Below, one piece after another: positions 1 to 8,546 of a DNA stretch of 52,422 nucleotides. Each line of letters begins with the position of its first letter. The first letter of the stretch is position 1. The notes under the pieces are model-generated. The model worked only from the letters and a program-made list of their open reading frames with translations, had not been told where the DNA came from and ran no database searches. Both the position numbers and the translations under genes were made by a program. Source of the DNA: Shewanella gelidimarina (GTDB taxonomy: Bacteria > Pseudomonadota > Gammaproteobacteria > Enterobacterales > Shewanellaceae); NCBI RefSeq assembly GCF_023283945.1, contig NZ_JAKIKW010000030.1, forward strand, positions 1 through 52,422, written 5' to 3'.

Positions 1-41
1 TTACATTGTCAGACTCGCTGCTTTATTCAGAGTCTTAGGGT

Positions 42-105
42 CATCTGGTGATACAGATGGTTCACTCTTATCGGGGTGAACAGCGCTTCATACGACCTCA
101 GGTCG
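42..105. repeat. Three consecutive short inverted repeats
   Basis: Three back-to-back perfect 6-bp inverted repeats: CATCTG/CAGATG (42-59, loop 6), GTTCAC/GTGAAC (60-81, loop 10) and CGACCT/AGGTCG (93-105, loop 1). No open frame covers them. They could be the end of a structured RNA or a decayed element cut by the window edge. The function is unknown. The rest of 1-150 shows nothing else I can name. Confidence 0.4.
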
Positions 106-150
106 CACGGACAGAAATGAGTAGCGCAGTGCTTATAAATGTAAATGTGA

Positions 151-214
151 TGAAATGGGTGTTCGTTCATTTGTCCACCCGCTAGAGATTGAAATTATAG
201 CCTCATTATTTCAG
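151..214 (+). mobile_element. Decayed IS3-type left-end remnant
   Basis: This stretch aligns with the left end of the IS at 52312 in the same orientation. Both begin TGAA-TGG. The block 181-207 matches 52341-52367 at 22 of 27 ungapped positions, lying 30 and 29 bases from the respective ends. Homology stops near 214, and no transposase start follows. This looks like a solo, decayed end of a related element. Confidence 0.55.
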
Positions 215-310
215 ATATTGATAATATCCTCACTACCATCTTTTATTAGGGGCTAAATTGATATGCCAGAGAGCACGGGGGACTTATTGAGGTTATATAG
301 GCTTAATACT

Positions 311-333
311 AAAAAACGACCCGGAGGTCGTTT
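311..333 (-). terminator. Rho-independent terminator of alaA
   Basis: On the minus strand an 8-bp stem AAACGACC/GGTCGTTT with a 4-nt loop runs into six T. It lies just downstream of the aminotransferase stop. Confidence 0.85.
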
Positions 334-358
334 AATTGTTAAGCCTATTTTTTGAAGG

Positions 359-1573
359 TTATTGCTTGTATCCTTCAAGGAACTCACCAACTTCACCTAG
401 GGCCTTTGTAAGCTCATCTTTGTAGGGTAAAAAGACGACCCTCAGATGGTCAGGCTCTGGCCAGTTGAACGCTGTGCCTTGCACTAAGAGTATTTTCTTC
501 TCTTTTAAAAGGTCGAGTACTAGGCGTTCGTCATCCCGTAAATTGAACTTCTTCTGATCCAACTTGGCAAAGGCATATAACGCACCTTTTGGCTTAACCA
601 CGCTGACGCCAGGGATTTGATTGAGCATTTCTACACACGCATCTCGCTGGACACACAAACGTCCACCTGGCTGCACTAACTCTTGAATACTCTGATATCC
701 GCCTAAAGCCGTCTGGATAGCATGTTGATTAGGTACGTTGGCGCAAAGGCGCATTGAGGCGAGCATATCTAAGCCCTCAATATAGCTTTTAGCCGATTTC
801 AAGTTGCCGGTAAGCATCATCCAACCGACTCGAAAACCTGCGGCGCGATAAACTTTAGAAAGGCCATTAAAGGTCACCGTCAGGATGTCATCCGATAAAC
901 TCGCAGCGGGTATATGCACGGCCTCGTCATACAAAATTTTGTCATAGATCTCATCGCTAAATAAAATCATATCATGTAGTCGACACAACTCGATGACTTC
1001 AAGAATAAGTTCTTTTGAATAAACCGCGCCAGTAGGGTTATTGGGGTTGATAAGCACAATGCCACGCGTACGTGGGGTGATTTTGCTTTTTATATCGTCA
1101 ATATCAGGAAACCAGCCGGACTCTTCATCACAACGATAATGCTGCGCTTTACCACCTGACAGATGCACGGCGGCGGTCCAAAGCGGATAATCGGGTGAGG
1201 GAACAAGTACCTCGTCATCACTATTGAGCAGCCCCTGCATTGCCATTACGATAAGTTCTGACACTCCATTACCGATATAGATATCTTCAATGTCGACGCC
1301 AAGGATCCCTTGAGATTGATAATGTTGAACAATCGCTTTTCGTGCCGAAAATAGCCCTTTAGACTCGCAGTAGCCTTGCGCACTAGGCAAGTTTAAAATC
1401 ACATCGCGGACGATTTCTTCGGGTGCTTCAAATCCAAAAGGCGCTGGATTGCCGATATTGAGTTTTAAGATCCTATGACCTTCGTCCTCTAATCTTCTCG
1501 CTTCTTTATGGACTGGACCACGAATGTCGTAGCAAACAGAGTCCAATTTGGTGGATTTGATAATTGGGCGCAT
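359..1573 (-). CDS. alaA: Alanine-synthesising PLP aminotransferase (AlaA/YfbQ type)
   Basis: Class I/II aminotransferase of 404 aa, the usual length for AlaA, which makes alanine from pyruvate and glutamate in the cytoplasm. Visible family features are NPNNPTG at about 176-182, DEIYDK at 207-212 and the PLP lysine in NGLSK (K240), followed by R-x-G-W. The start opens MRPIIKSTKL, as in AlaA. The gene is monocistronic: it has its own terminator downstream, and the efp terminator lies about 350 bp upstream. The exact amino-donor preference is inferred from the family; close paralogues (AlaC, other AspC-like proteins) look different at the N-terminus. Confidence 0.88.
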   Translation of the reverse strand: MRPIIKSTKLDSVCYDIRGPVHKEARRLEDEGHRILKLNIGNPAPFGFEAPEEIVRDVILNLPSAQGYCESKGLFSARKAIVQHYQSQGILGVDIEDIYIGNGVSELIVMAMQGLLNSDDEVLVPSPDYPLWTAAVHLSGGKAQHYRCDEESGWFPDIDDIKSKITPRTRGIVLINPNNPTGAVYSKELILEVIELCRLHDMILFSDEIYDKILYDEAVHIPAASLSDDILTVTFNGLSKVYRAAGFRVGWMMLTGNLKSAKSYIEGLDMLASMRLCANVPNQHAIQTALGGYQSIQELVQPGGRLCVQRDACVEMLNQIPGVSVVKPKGALYAFAKLDQKKFNLRDDERLVLDLLKEKKILLVQGTAFNWPEPDHLRVVFLPYKDELTKALGEVGEFLEGYKQ

Positions 1574-1920
1574 CTAAACCTCGAAAATGCTTTAAAAATG
1601 AGTCTATTGTAGTAAAGACGTAAGTTGAGTGAACAATAGCTAAAATGATTAGACAAAGATAGCCTTAAATCCTAGCTTAAATAGTGTGATCTACCGTGAG
1701 TGCCGTGCTTTAGAATACTATTAAGCATCATGCACTGCCATGAATTGCAATTATGGTGTAAGTCTCTTCTTTGTGCGTGGTTGACTGGGTTATTCGCTAG
1801 TTGATCAACATCAATAAAAGATCAATTGATTCGTTCGCGGGTCAGTGAGGCGTGGAGAACATATCTAAGAAGTGTATTAATTGGTTTTCTGATGTTGATT
1901 TTGTGAGATCAAAAGTAATA
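1574..1920. other. Gene-free stretch between efp terminator and alaA
   Basis: About 350 bp with no convincing ORF. It must carry the alaA promoter (minus strand). The only strong signal is the FNR-type palindrome at 1801-1814. No small-RNA gene could be demonstrated. Confidence 0.5.
1801..1814. promoter_or_regulatory. Perfect FNR-type box TTGATcaacATCAA
   Basis: It matches the FNR consensus TTGAT-N4-ATCAA at all ten specified bases. It is about 234 bp upstream of the alaA start. No good -10 sits at the class II distance on either strand, so it may act from a distance, serve an unseen transcript or be fortuitous. Confidence 0.4.
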
Positions 1921-1946
1921 AAAAAGCCAACCTGAAGGCTGGCTTT
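1921..1946 (-). terminator. Terminator of efp
   Basis: The stem AAAGCCAGCC/GGTTGGCTTT, read on the minus strand, is followed by a T run. It lies 20 bp past the efp stop. Confidence 0.85.
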
Positions 1947-1966
1947 CTCAGAGACACGAATTGAGA

Positions 1967-2527
1967 TTAAACGCGTTTCTTAAATTCGTTAGTGCGAGTA
2001 TCGATTTCGATCATATCGCCAGTTTTAACGAAATCAGCAACACTCAGAGTGCTTCCACCTGCGATAGTTGCAGGCTTCATTACTTTACCTGAAGTGTCAC
2101 CACGAGCTGAAGGCTCTGTATAGGTAACTTCACGACTAACAGTAATAGGCAGCTCTACAGAGATAGCTTTCTCTTCATAGAAAGTAACCTGACAAATATC
2201 TTCCATACCGTCAACGATATAAGCTGCTGCATCACCTAAGTTTTCTGCTTCTACGTCATACTGGTTATATTCAGCATCCATAAACACATACATAGGATCG
2301 GCAAAGTATGAATAAGTACAGTCAAGACGTTCAAGAATGATGTCATCTAACTTATCTTCACCTTTGAACGTTGTTTCAGTCGTCGAATCAAGCAAAACGC
2401 TCTTAAGCTTTAATTTTACGATAGCAGCGTTACGGCCAGATCGAGTTGTTTCAGTCTTAAGTACAACCCATGGGCTGCCATCTAACATGATCACGTTACC
2501 AGGACGGATTTCATGAGCAGTTTTCAT
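1967..2527 (-). CDS. efp: Elongation factor P
   Basis: EF-P, 186 aa and full length, relieves ribosome stalling at polyproline stretches. Its N-terminal KOW-like domain carries the loop TTRSGRNA. The tip residue is R32 by count, the arginine that EarP-type systems rhamnosylate, where E. coli has a lysine. OB domains follow and the C-terminus is TNEFKKRV. It lies 45 bp downstream of earP on the same strand, so the modifying enzyme and its target form one likely operon ending in the terminator at 1921-1946. Confidence 0.97.
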   Translation of the reverse strand: MKTAHEIRPGNVIMLDGSPWVVLKTETTRSGRNAAIVKLKLKSVLLDSTTETTFKGEDKLDDIILERLDCTYSYFADPMYVFMDAEYNQYDVEAENLGDAAAYIVDGMEDICQVTFYEEKAISVELPITVSREVTYTEPSARGDTSGKVMKPATIAGGSTLSVADFVKTGDMIEIDTRTNEFKKRV

Positions 2528-2572
2528 TACACTATTTCCTATTTTTGGTTTTTTCTATTTCAACGCAGTATC

Positions 2573-3781
2573 TTAGCTATTTTTGACGAATTGAACTAGT
2601 CGAGAAGCAAGATCTGCGTCATTTAATATGTAAATTGGCCATTGTTGTGCGTGAAGTGACATCTCTGGCTGGATTAAATCTAGGTTTTGCCACTCTTGAA
2701 CGGCAGTGTCAGCTTGCTCTTTATTAAAAGCGATATTGAGTGAACGGTAGATCTTGCTCGCTTGTGGGCTGAGATTATCACAATAGCTATCCATAAAGGC
2801 GGCTAATTTTACCAGATGGTAATCATCCTCTTGAGGATAAATGTGCCAAATAAATGGTTTTCCTGCCCATTGTGCTCGTAAAAAGGAGTCTTCACCGCGA
2901 ACAATATTCACGTCACAGCTCCACAACAGTTGATCGTAACCTTGCTGATCTGTCATGGGCAAAATATGAATAGTAAGATTGCCGTGCACCACTTGTTGGC
3001 CTACGTTAAGGTCATTGATAGCACAAGGTAGCAGTGATTGTAGACTGTTTAAACTTCGTCCTTTGGGGATCAACGCATGTATTCGGTTATCTGACTGCAT
3101 CCATAACTGGCATAAACGAAGTAGGGCAGAGGTTTCATAGCTGAATACACTGATCACCGTGTCGTTATCGTCAATATTCTTGAGGCCAAGCTTGCTGAAC
3201 AACTGGCGTCGACAGTCCGAATTCGACTGCCATACATTCCGCTGATCTAAAGTGTCCTTTTCACAAATCAAACCACCGGTGTTACGCGTAAATCCAGGAA
3301 AGTAAAAGTGCTTTTTGAGGCCGTTATTTTGCATAGACGGTAGGCCATGACAACCTTCGACCCAAGCTTCAGCACTTAAGTACTCTAAGTTTAACCATAC
3401 AGGCGCTTTAGAGGCGCTGGTATCTTCCTTATGGGCTGCATGCTGGGCATGCATCGCTTGTACCACTGCGTTAGGCAGATTACAGGCGAATGCTTCGATG
3501 ACAACATCTGCAGCGTTATAGTTTACCGGGAGAGGCTCAGACCAGAGGTTGATGCGTACACCATCATGTTTTTGGCTGTTAAGGCTGGGATCTAACGGTG
3601 GCAAAATGTGTGAAAAACTGTTTAAGTCATCGACCCATAAGGTGATATTGATTTGATATTCATTTGTCAGTTGCTTAGCGAGTCGCCAAGTGACCCCTAT
3701 GTCACCATAGTTGTCGACAACACAGCAAAATATATCCCACTGAGTTGTCGTTTTTACGGCCTTTAATGCGCAATGAGTCAA
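2573..3781 (-). CDS. earP: EF-P arginine rhamnosyltransferase EarP
   Basis: GT-B-fold enzyme that transfers rhamnose from dTDP-rhamnose to R32 of EF-P. The N-terminal VVDNYGDIGVTWRLA segment carries D23 and D27, and RGEDSFLRAQWAGKPF carries E297; these match the conserved Asp/Asp/Glu described for the family. The length is 402 aa, slightly above usual because of inserts. The start is TTG at 3781: there is no ATG or GTG before the conserved W-D-I-F-C segment, and AAGGT sits 7-8 nt upstream. efp follows directly. Confidence 0.93.
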   Translation of the reverse strand: MTHCALKAVKTTTQWDIFCCVVDNYGDIGVTWRLAKQLTNEYQINITLWVDDLNSFSHILPPLDPSLNSQKHDGVRINLWSEPLPVNYNAADVVIEAFACNLPNAVVQAMHAQHAAHKEDTSASKAPVWLNLEYLSAEAWVEGCHGLPSMQNNGLKKHFYFPGFTRNTGGLICEKDTLDQRNVWQSNSDCRRQLFSKLGLKNIDDNDTVISVFSYETSALLRLCQLWMQSDNRIHALIPKGRSLNSLQSLLPCAINDLNVGQQVVHGNLTIHILPMTDQQGYDQLLWSCDVNIVRGEDSFLRAQWAGKPFIWHIYPQEDDYHLVKLAAFMDSYCDNLSPQASKIYRSLNIAFNKEQADTAVQEWQNLDLIQPEMSLHAQQWPIYILNDADLASRLVQFVKNS

Positions 3782-3831
3782 TGTTTCGCTACCTTGGTGA
3801 GTTAAACGGCTGACATTTTTCTTTAAATACG

Positions 3832-3858
3832 AAAAAACGGCATAAATGCCGTTTTTTT
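3832..3858 (-). terminator. Terminator of fldA
   Basis: Near-symmetric hairpin AAAAAACGGCAT/ATGCCGTTTTTT. It gives a T run on both strands and sits 32 bp past the flavodoxin stop, so it insulates fldA from earP. Confidence 0.85.
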
Positions 3859-3889
3859 GTTGCTAGAGATGAATAAACTTAAGCGTTTA

Positions 3890-4417
3890 TTAATCTGCTA
3901 GTTCAGCTAAACACATCTCTTCATAGATCTGTTTAACCCAAGCATCTACTCGCTCTTCGGTAAGTTCAGGTTGACGGTCTTCATCAATGCCTAAACCAAC
4001 AAAGTGCTTAGCATCCGCTAAGCCTTTCGAGGCTTCAAAGTCGTAGCTTTCAGTTGGCCAATGACCAATGACGATACCACCACGTCCTTCGACGATTTCG
4101 TTAACCATGCCCATGGCATCGAGAAAATACTCAGCGTAATCCTCTTGGTCACCGCAACCGAAAATAGCGACTAACTTATCTTCAAAGTTTACTTGCTCAA
4201 GTTCTGGGAAAAAATCGTCCCAGTCACATTGTGCTTCACCGTAATACCAAGTTGGGATCCCGAAAAGAAGCAGATCATACTCTGCTATCTGTTCTTTGGT
4301 ACTTTTGGCGATATCTTTCACCTCAACCATTTTTTTACCCAGTTTTTTCTGGATCATTTTGGCGACGGCTTCGGTGTTGCCTGTATCAGACCCGAAAAAA
4401 AGACCTACTGTAGCCAT
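3890..4417 (-). CDS. fldA: Flavodoxin FldA
   Basis: Long-chain flavodoxin of 175 aa. It carries FMN and donates electrons to reductive enzymes such as IspG/IspH, biotin synthase and methionine synthase reactivation. The phosphate loop GSDTGNTE is near residues 9-16. The FMN-stacking regions PTWYYGEAQCDWDD and FGCGDQEDYAEYF, and the C-terminal DEDRQPELTEERV, match the E. coli protein closely. It lies 52 bp downstream of ybfE, the same neighbour as in E. coli, but fur does not follow here; a terminator and earP do. Confidence 0.96.
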   Translation of the reverse strand: MATVGLFFGSDTGNTEAVAKMIQKKLGKKMVEVKDIAKSTKEQIAEYDLLLFGIPTWYYGEAQCDWDDFFPELEQVNFEDKLVAIFGCGDQEDYAEYFLDAMGMVNEIVEGRGGIVIGHWPTESYDFEASKGLADAKHFVGLGIDEDRQPELTEERVDAWVKQIYEEMCLAELAD

Positions 4418-4469
4418 TGTTGTTCCTTTATGTCTAGTTCACTTTAAAGTATGCGTGCTGTAAAAGCGC

Positions 4470-4751
4470 TCAATTACTGACTTGCTTTTGCAGTATTAAT
4501 TCAATTAACTGACTGCGGCTAATATTACTGGCCATTGCCTGTTCATTCAAGGCGTCATACAGATCTTGTGACACCTTTAGCTCTATTCGCTTTAAACCGT
4601 TAGCTCGGTCACGTTGGATCTGGTTTCTTTTATTAATTTTTAGCTGCTGGTCCCGCGGCAATGGATTGCTACGAGGACGACCACGTCGTTGTTCTGTTGC
4701 GAACAGATCAATGGTGGTTCTGTCTGATGTTTCTTTTGCCATTGAGTCCAA
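4470..4751 (-). CDS. ybfE: YbfE-type small protein (LexA-regulated in E. coli)
   Basis: A 93-aa basic protein. The C-terminal half (LKRIELKVSQDLYDAL onward, ending SNISRSQLIELILQ) has a ribbon-helix-helix-like pattern. Homologues are annotated LexA-regulated protein YbfE next to fldA. I see no clear LexA box here, so SOS control cannot be claimed from this sequence. The start overlaps almost end-to-end with the upstream DUF2788 gene (1-nt gap), so the two are probably co-translated. The molecular function is unknown. Confidence 0.8.
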   Translation of the reverse strand: MDSMAKETSDRTTIDLFATEQRRGRPRSNPLPRDQQLKINKRNQIQRDRANGLKRIELKVSQDLYDALNEQAMASNISRSQLIELILQKQVSN

Positions 4752-4752
4752 T

Positions 4753-4974
4753 TTAACCGATGCCTGAACCTTCCCAGGTCATCTGTATAATCCCTTTTGC
4801 GATAAACCCGGCACAGCCGAGAAATAAAACTAACCAAACGATACGTCGACCAAACAGAGGCACTTTGCCCTGTTTAAGTACATCGTGAATGGCCATACCA
4901 ATAAAGAAGAAAATGGCTGCAAAGAACAAGTTTAGGCCTAACGCCTCAATCTGCTCCATATGTTGCATTAACAT
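4753..4974 (-). CDS. DUF2788 small membrane protein
   Basis: 73 aa with two predicted membrane helices, about residues 14-32 (LNLFFAAIFFFIGMAIHDVL) and 46-63 (IVWLVLFLGCAGFIAKGI). They are joined by a short basic loop with GKVPLFGRR. It matches the DUF2788 family, which has no assigned function. It is the first of a DUF2788-ybfE pair. Confidence 0.75.
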   Translation of the reverse strand: MLMQHMEQIEALGLNLFFAAIFFFIGMAIHDVLKQGKVPLFGRRIVWLVLFLGCAGFIAKGIIQMTWEGSGIG

Positions 4975-5070
4975 CTACCATTCCTTCTGGCCAAAAAAAA
5001 GTGGCGGGAATATACCATATAAGTGGTAAAGCAGCTAGACGATTTACATCTTATTGGCAGTAAATTTTTA

Positions 5071-5880
5071 TCAATTACTCATGAGGAAATCTTTTACTAT
5101 ACGGTTAAAAATGCTAGTTTTTTGAGCATGTAACCAATGCCCCGTACCCTCAATTGTTTTTGCTTTTACAGTCGGGAATTGCTCAATTATAGCGCTTCTA
5201 TGAGCGGATGTGACGTAGTCAGAGTCGCCGCCACGTATTAATAGACATGGACCCGTAAACTGTGTTGTGAATGTTGGCCAGCCAATGATGTCGTTATAGC
5301 TTTGTTTTAACCCTGCTAAATTCATCTTCCATTCAAAGCCATGCTCACTGCGTTTAAGTGACTTAAGTAAGAACTGTGCAGTGCCTTCATCGATATCAAG
5401 GCTACGCATATGGGTTAGCGCATCACGTCTATTATTAATCTCAGTTAATGGCATGGTTTCAAGTGCGTTAAATACCTTGTCATGACGGCTGGTATAAGCC
5501 ACCGGGGCAATATCAGCAATAACGAGTTTACTAACGCATTGCGGATAGAGAAGGGCGGTTGCCATCGCTATTTTACCGCCCATGGAGTGTCCTACGAGTA
5601 TGGCATCGCTTATGTTGAGCACGCTTAATAGCTGTTTTACGTCGTCAGCTAACGTTTGATAGGTCATTGAAGAGACATGTTCACTATTGCCATGGTTGGC
5701 GACATCGACTCGAACGACGGTAAAGCTATCTTCTAACGTTTTTCCGAGTGCTTTTAGATTATCAAGATCGCCAAATAGCCCATGAATAAGAATAACAGCA
5801 GGTCCGCTGCCATTGGTCGTATAGTGCATTTTATGCCCGCCTAAAAGATCGAATTGTGCGAGATTGTGCCTGTATCCCAT
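5071..5880 (-). CDS. ybfF: YbfF-type alpha/beta hydrolase (esterase)
   Basis: 269-aa alpha/beta hydrolase. The HG oxyanion motif is at 33-34 (LIHGLFGDLDNL), the nucleophile elbow GHSMGG has S99, and the acid-histidine end GTGHWLHAQ has H248. YbfF proteins hydrolyse acyl-CoA and short-chain esters in vitro; the cellular substrate is unclear. It is divergent from seqA, as in E. coli, which supports orthology. Confidence 0.88.
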   Translation of the reverse strand: MGYRHNLAQFDLLGGHKMHYTTNGSGPAVILIHGLFGDLDNLKALGKTLEDSFTVVRVDVANHGNSEHVSSMTYQTLADDVKQLLSVLNISDAILVGHSMGGKIAMATALLYPQCVSKLVIADIAPVAYTSRHDKVFNALETMPLTEINNRRDALTHMRSLDIDEGTAQFLLKSLKRSEHGFEWKMNLAGLKQSYNDIIGWPTFTTQFTGPCLLIRGGDSDYVTSAHRSAIIEQFPTVKAKTIEGTGHWLHAQKTSIFNRIVKDFLMSN

Positions 5881-6107
5881 TTAGAATCCAAGTCAGGTCA
5901 TAAAATTGTCACCTCTTTGGCGCATTATTAACCGCTTAGTAGGCTAACAAGCCGCTCTTTCTTATTTGGATCGCAGTTTTCAATTATTGGTGCTTTATCA
6001 AGGCTCTAAACCTCGTTACACTGAGGGGATAATTTGGGGCCGTAATGCGCTCATGACCAGTACAAATAACACCGATCCCAGTTTTCTACGTAAGGAAGAT
6101 AACCGTT

Positions 6108-6671
6108 ATGAAATATATCGAGGTTGATGAAGAGCTTTACCGCCACATTGCCAGTAAAACTGAACATATTGGTGAAAGTGCTTCTGATATTTTACGACGA
6201 ATATTAGGGCTGCGTGTTGATGCCGTGATTCCAGCTCAACCTCAACCTGAAACGATTAGCCACCCAAGTTTAGAACGTGACGACAAGGTTGTAGAAGTCA
6301 CCAGTAAACCCATCGTAGTTGAAAGTAATCTTATTGGTGACTTTATTGGTTTAATCGATGCAGAGCTATTAGCGGCGCAAAAAGGCGCTGTTGGACGATT
6401 CCTGTTTATTTTGGACACTGTGTATCAGACATCAAAAAGCCAGTTTGAACAAGTTCTGCTGATCCAAGGGCGTGACAGATTGTACTTTGCAACGTCAAAG
6501 GACGCGTTATTAAAAGCCAGCAAGTCAGCTAATCCGAAAGAGATTGGTAACAGTGGCTTTTGGGTTACAACCAATAATAACACCGCTAAGAAACGCACTA
6601 TTTTATCTGAAGTGCTGACACAGTTTGGAACAGATGATGCACAAGTTGTCGCTATCATCGATAAAGTATAA
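6108..6671 (+). CDS. seqA: SeqA, negative modulator of replication initiation
   Basis: 187 aa. The N-terminal MKYIEVDEELYRHIAS multimerisation domain includes SASDILRRILGL. A variable linker (about 45-75) leads to a C-terminal domain that binds hemimethylated GATC (RDRLYFATSKDALLKAS, NSGFWVTTNNNTAKKR). It sequesters oriC after firing and organises new DNA. AAGGAAG lies 9 nt before the ATG. pgm follows after 32 bp, the same seqA-pgm pair as in enterics. Confidence 0.96.
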   Translation: MKYIEVDEELYRHIASKTEHIGESASDILRRILGLRVDAVIPAQPQPETISHPSLERDDKVVEVTSKPIVVESNLIGDFIGLIDAELLAAQKGAVGRFLFILDTVYQTSKSQFEQVLLIQGRDRLYFATSKDALLKASKSANPKEIGNSGFWVTTNNNTAKKRTILSEVLTQFGTDDAQVVAIIDKV

Positions 6672-6703
6672 TAGACATCTACGTTAACTAAAGGAGCTAG
6701 TTT

Positions 6704-8356
6704 TTGGCCATACATGAAAGAGCGGGACAGATTGCTGAACAAAAGGATTTGGTCAATATATCTAAACTGGTAAGTTTGTATTATCGGTTAAGCCCTAGTG
6801 CCAAAGAGGTGGCGCAACAGGTTACTTTTGGCACTTCAGGCCATCGTGGCAGTGCCATTAAGCGTAGTTTTAATGAAGCCCATCTATTAGCGATTTCTCA
6901 GGCTGTGGTTGATTACCGTATCGAGGCGGGGATCACGGGCAAGCTTATATTGGGCATTGATACACATGCGTTATCACAACCTGCTGCCATTTCTGTTATT
7001 GAAGTTTTAGTCGCAAATAAAGTGACTGTCGCTATTCACGAAAATGACGGTTTCACGCCTACGCCGGTGGTATCGCACGCTATTGTCTGTGCCAATAGAC
7101 AGCAAGGTAATAGTACAGCTCATCTGGTCGATGGTCTTATCGTCACACCTTCACATAATCCACCTCAAGACGGTGGTATAAAATACAACCCACCTCATGG
7201 TGGCCCAGCAGAAGGTGAGATCACGAATTGGATTCAAAATAGATCGAATCAGTATTTAGCGAATGACTTAGTTGGCGTTAAGCGGATTGATTATGCCCAA
7301 GCGTTGCTAACGGAGTATGTCAGTGCTGAAGACTTCATTACGCCGTATGTAAACGATCTTGCCAATGTCATCAATATGTCGGCGATAGCGGATGCTAAAC
7401 TGCATTTAGGCATAGATCCTCTTGGTGGTTCAGGGATCCATTACTGGCAGCCAATAGCAGACAAATATGGCTTAGACATTACGATTGTAAACAACAAGGT
7501 CGATCCAAGCTTTAGTTTCATGCCTTTGGATAAAGATGGCAAGATCAGAATGGACTGTTCATCTCCATTTGCGATGGCAGGTTTACTTCAACATAAAGAT
7601 CAATATGATCTTTGTTTTGGCAATGATCCCGACTTTGATCGACACGGCATTGTATGTCCAGGCAGCGGTTTAATGAACCCGAATCATTTTCTTGCTGTGG
7701 CAATTGATTACCTAGTGACTCATCGTCCTAATTGGACTGACAAGATGGTGATAGGTAAAACATTAGTCTCAAGCGCTATGATTGATAAAGTCTGTGCCAT
7801 GCATGATAAACAGATGTCTGAAGTTCCCGTCGGCTTTAAATGGTTTGTTGAGGGTCTTGCCAACAGTTCGTTTGCCTTTGGTGGGGAAGAAAGCGCTGGA
7901 GCTGCATTTTTACGACTGGATGGCAGCACTTGGTGTACCGACAAAGATGGCTTTATCTTGTGTTTATTGGCGGCGGAGATATTAGCCGTTACGGGCAAAA
8001 CACCGCAGCAACGTTATCTTGAATTGGAACGCGAGTTTGGTCAGAGCTTTTATCAGAGAATTGACAGTCCTATTAGCTTGGATAATAAAGCTAAGTTCGC
8101 CAAAATTACTGTCGCTTCAATCTTAGCGACAACGCTAGCTAACGATACTATTACCCAAAAACTGACACATGCTCCAGGTAATGGGGCCTCGATAGGGGGC
8201 ATTAAAGTGGTCACCGACAATGGCTGGTTTGCGGCTCGTCCATCGGGTACAGAAGCATTATTTAAGCTTTACGGCGAGAGTTTTGTCAGCCAAGAGCATT
8301 TACAATTATTGCTTAAAGATGCTGCCGTTATTGTTGAACAAGCATTAGCGAGCTAA
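6704..8356 (+). CDS. pgm: Phosphoglucomutase (alpha-D-glucose specific)
   Basis: 550 aa, interconverting glucose-1-P and glucose-6-P. The phosphoserine loop TPSHNPPQDGG has S150. The metal loop DPDFDRHG and the sugar-binding GGEESAGA and RPSGTEALFKLYGES segments are intact. Translation starts at TTG 6704, with AAGGAG 8-9 nt upstream; the next in-frame starts would trim the conserved HERAGQIA N-terminus. It is co-directional with seqA and ends in a terminator. Confidence 0.95.
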   Translation: MAIHERAGQIAEQKDLVNISKLVSLYYRLSPSAKEVAQQVTFGTSGHRGSAIKRSFNEAHLLAISQAVVDYRIEAGITGKLILGIDTHALSQPAAISVIEVLVANKVTVAIHENDGFTPTPVVSHAIVCANRQQGNSTAHLVDGLIVTPSHNPPQDGGIKYNPPHGGPAEGEITNWIQNRSNQYLANDLVGVKRIDYAQALLTEYVSAEDFITPYVNDLANVINMSAIADAKLHLGIDPLGGSGIHYWQPIADKYGLDITIVNNKVDPSFSFMPLDKDGKIRMDCSSPFAMAGLLQHKDQYDLCFGNDPDFDRHGIVCPGSGLMNPNHFLAVAIDYLVTHRPNWTDKMVIGKTLVSSAMIDKVCAMHDKQMSEVPVGFKWFVEGLANSSFAFGGEESAGAAFLRLDGSTWCTDKDGFILCLLAAEILAVTGKTPQQRYLELEREFGQSFYQRIDSPISLDNKAKFAKITVASILATTLANDTITQKLTHAPGNGASIGGIKVVTDNGWFAARPSGTEALFKLYGESFVSQEHLQLLLKDAAVIVEQALAS

Positions 8357-8375
8357 ATGTATACGGGTAATAATA

Positions 8376-8403
8376 AAGAGGGCGCTGTTATGGCGTCTTT
8401 TTT
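8376..8403 (+). terminator. Terminator of pgm
   Basis: The stem AAAGAGGGCGC/GCGTCTTTTTT, with G-T wobbles, ends in a T run 20 bp after the stop. Confidence 0.7.
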
Positions 8404-8546
8404 ATATCTGCGGCTTCAAGACTTTGGCTTCAAGAGCCTGGTTTCTGCGACTGAGGTGATAGAAGAACCATTAGCGTTAAACTTGCCACTTCCCTTTTTA
8501 TTCCTAATGAATGACCGATACCCAATGTTATGAGTATAACTTGCAT

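Noticed and set aside
4418..4469. LexA box near ybfE/fldA
   Set aside because: CTGTAAAAGCGCTCA only matches the first half of the SOS consensus, and it lies downstream of ybfE.
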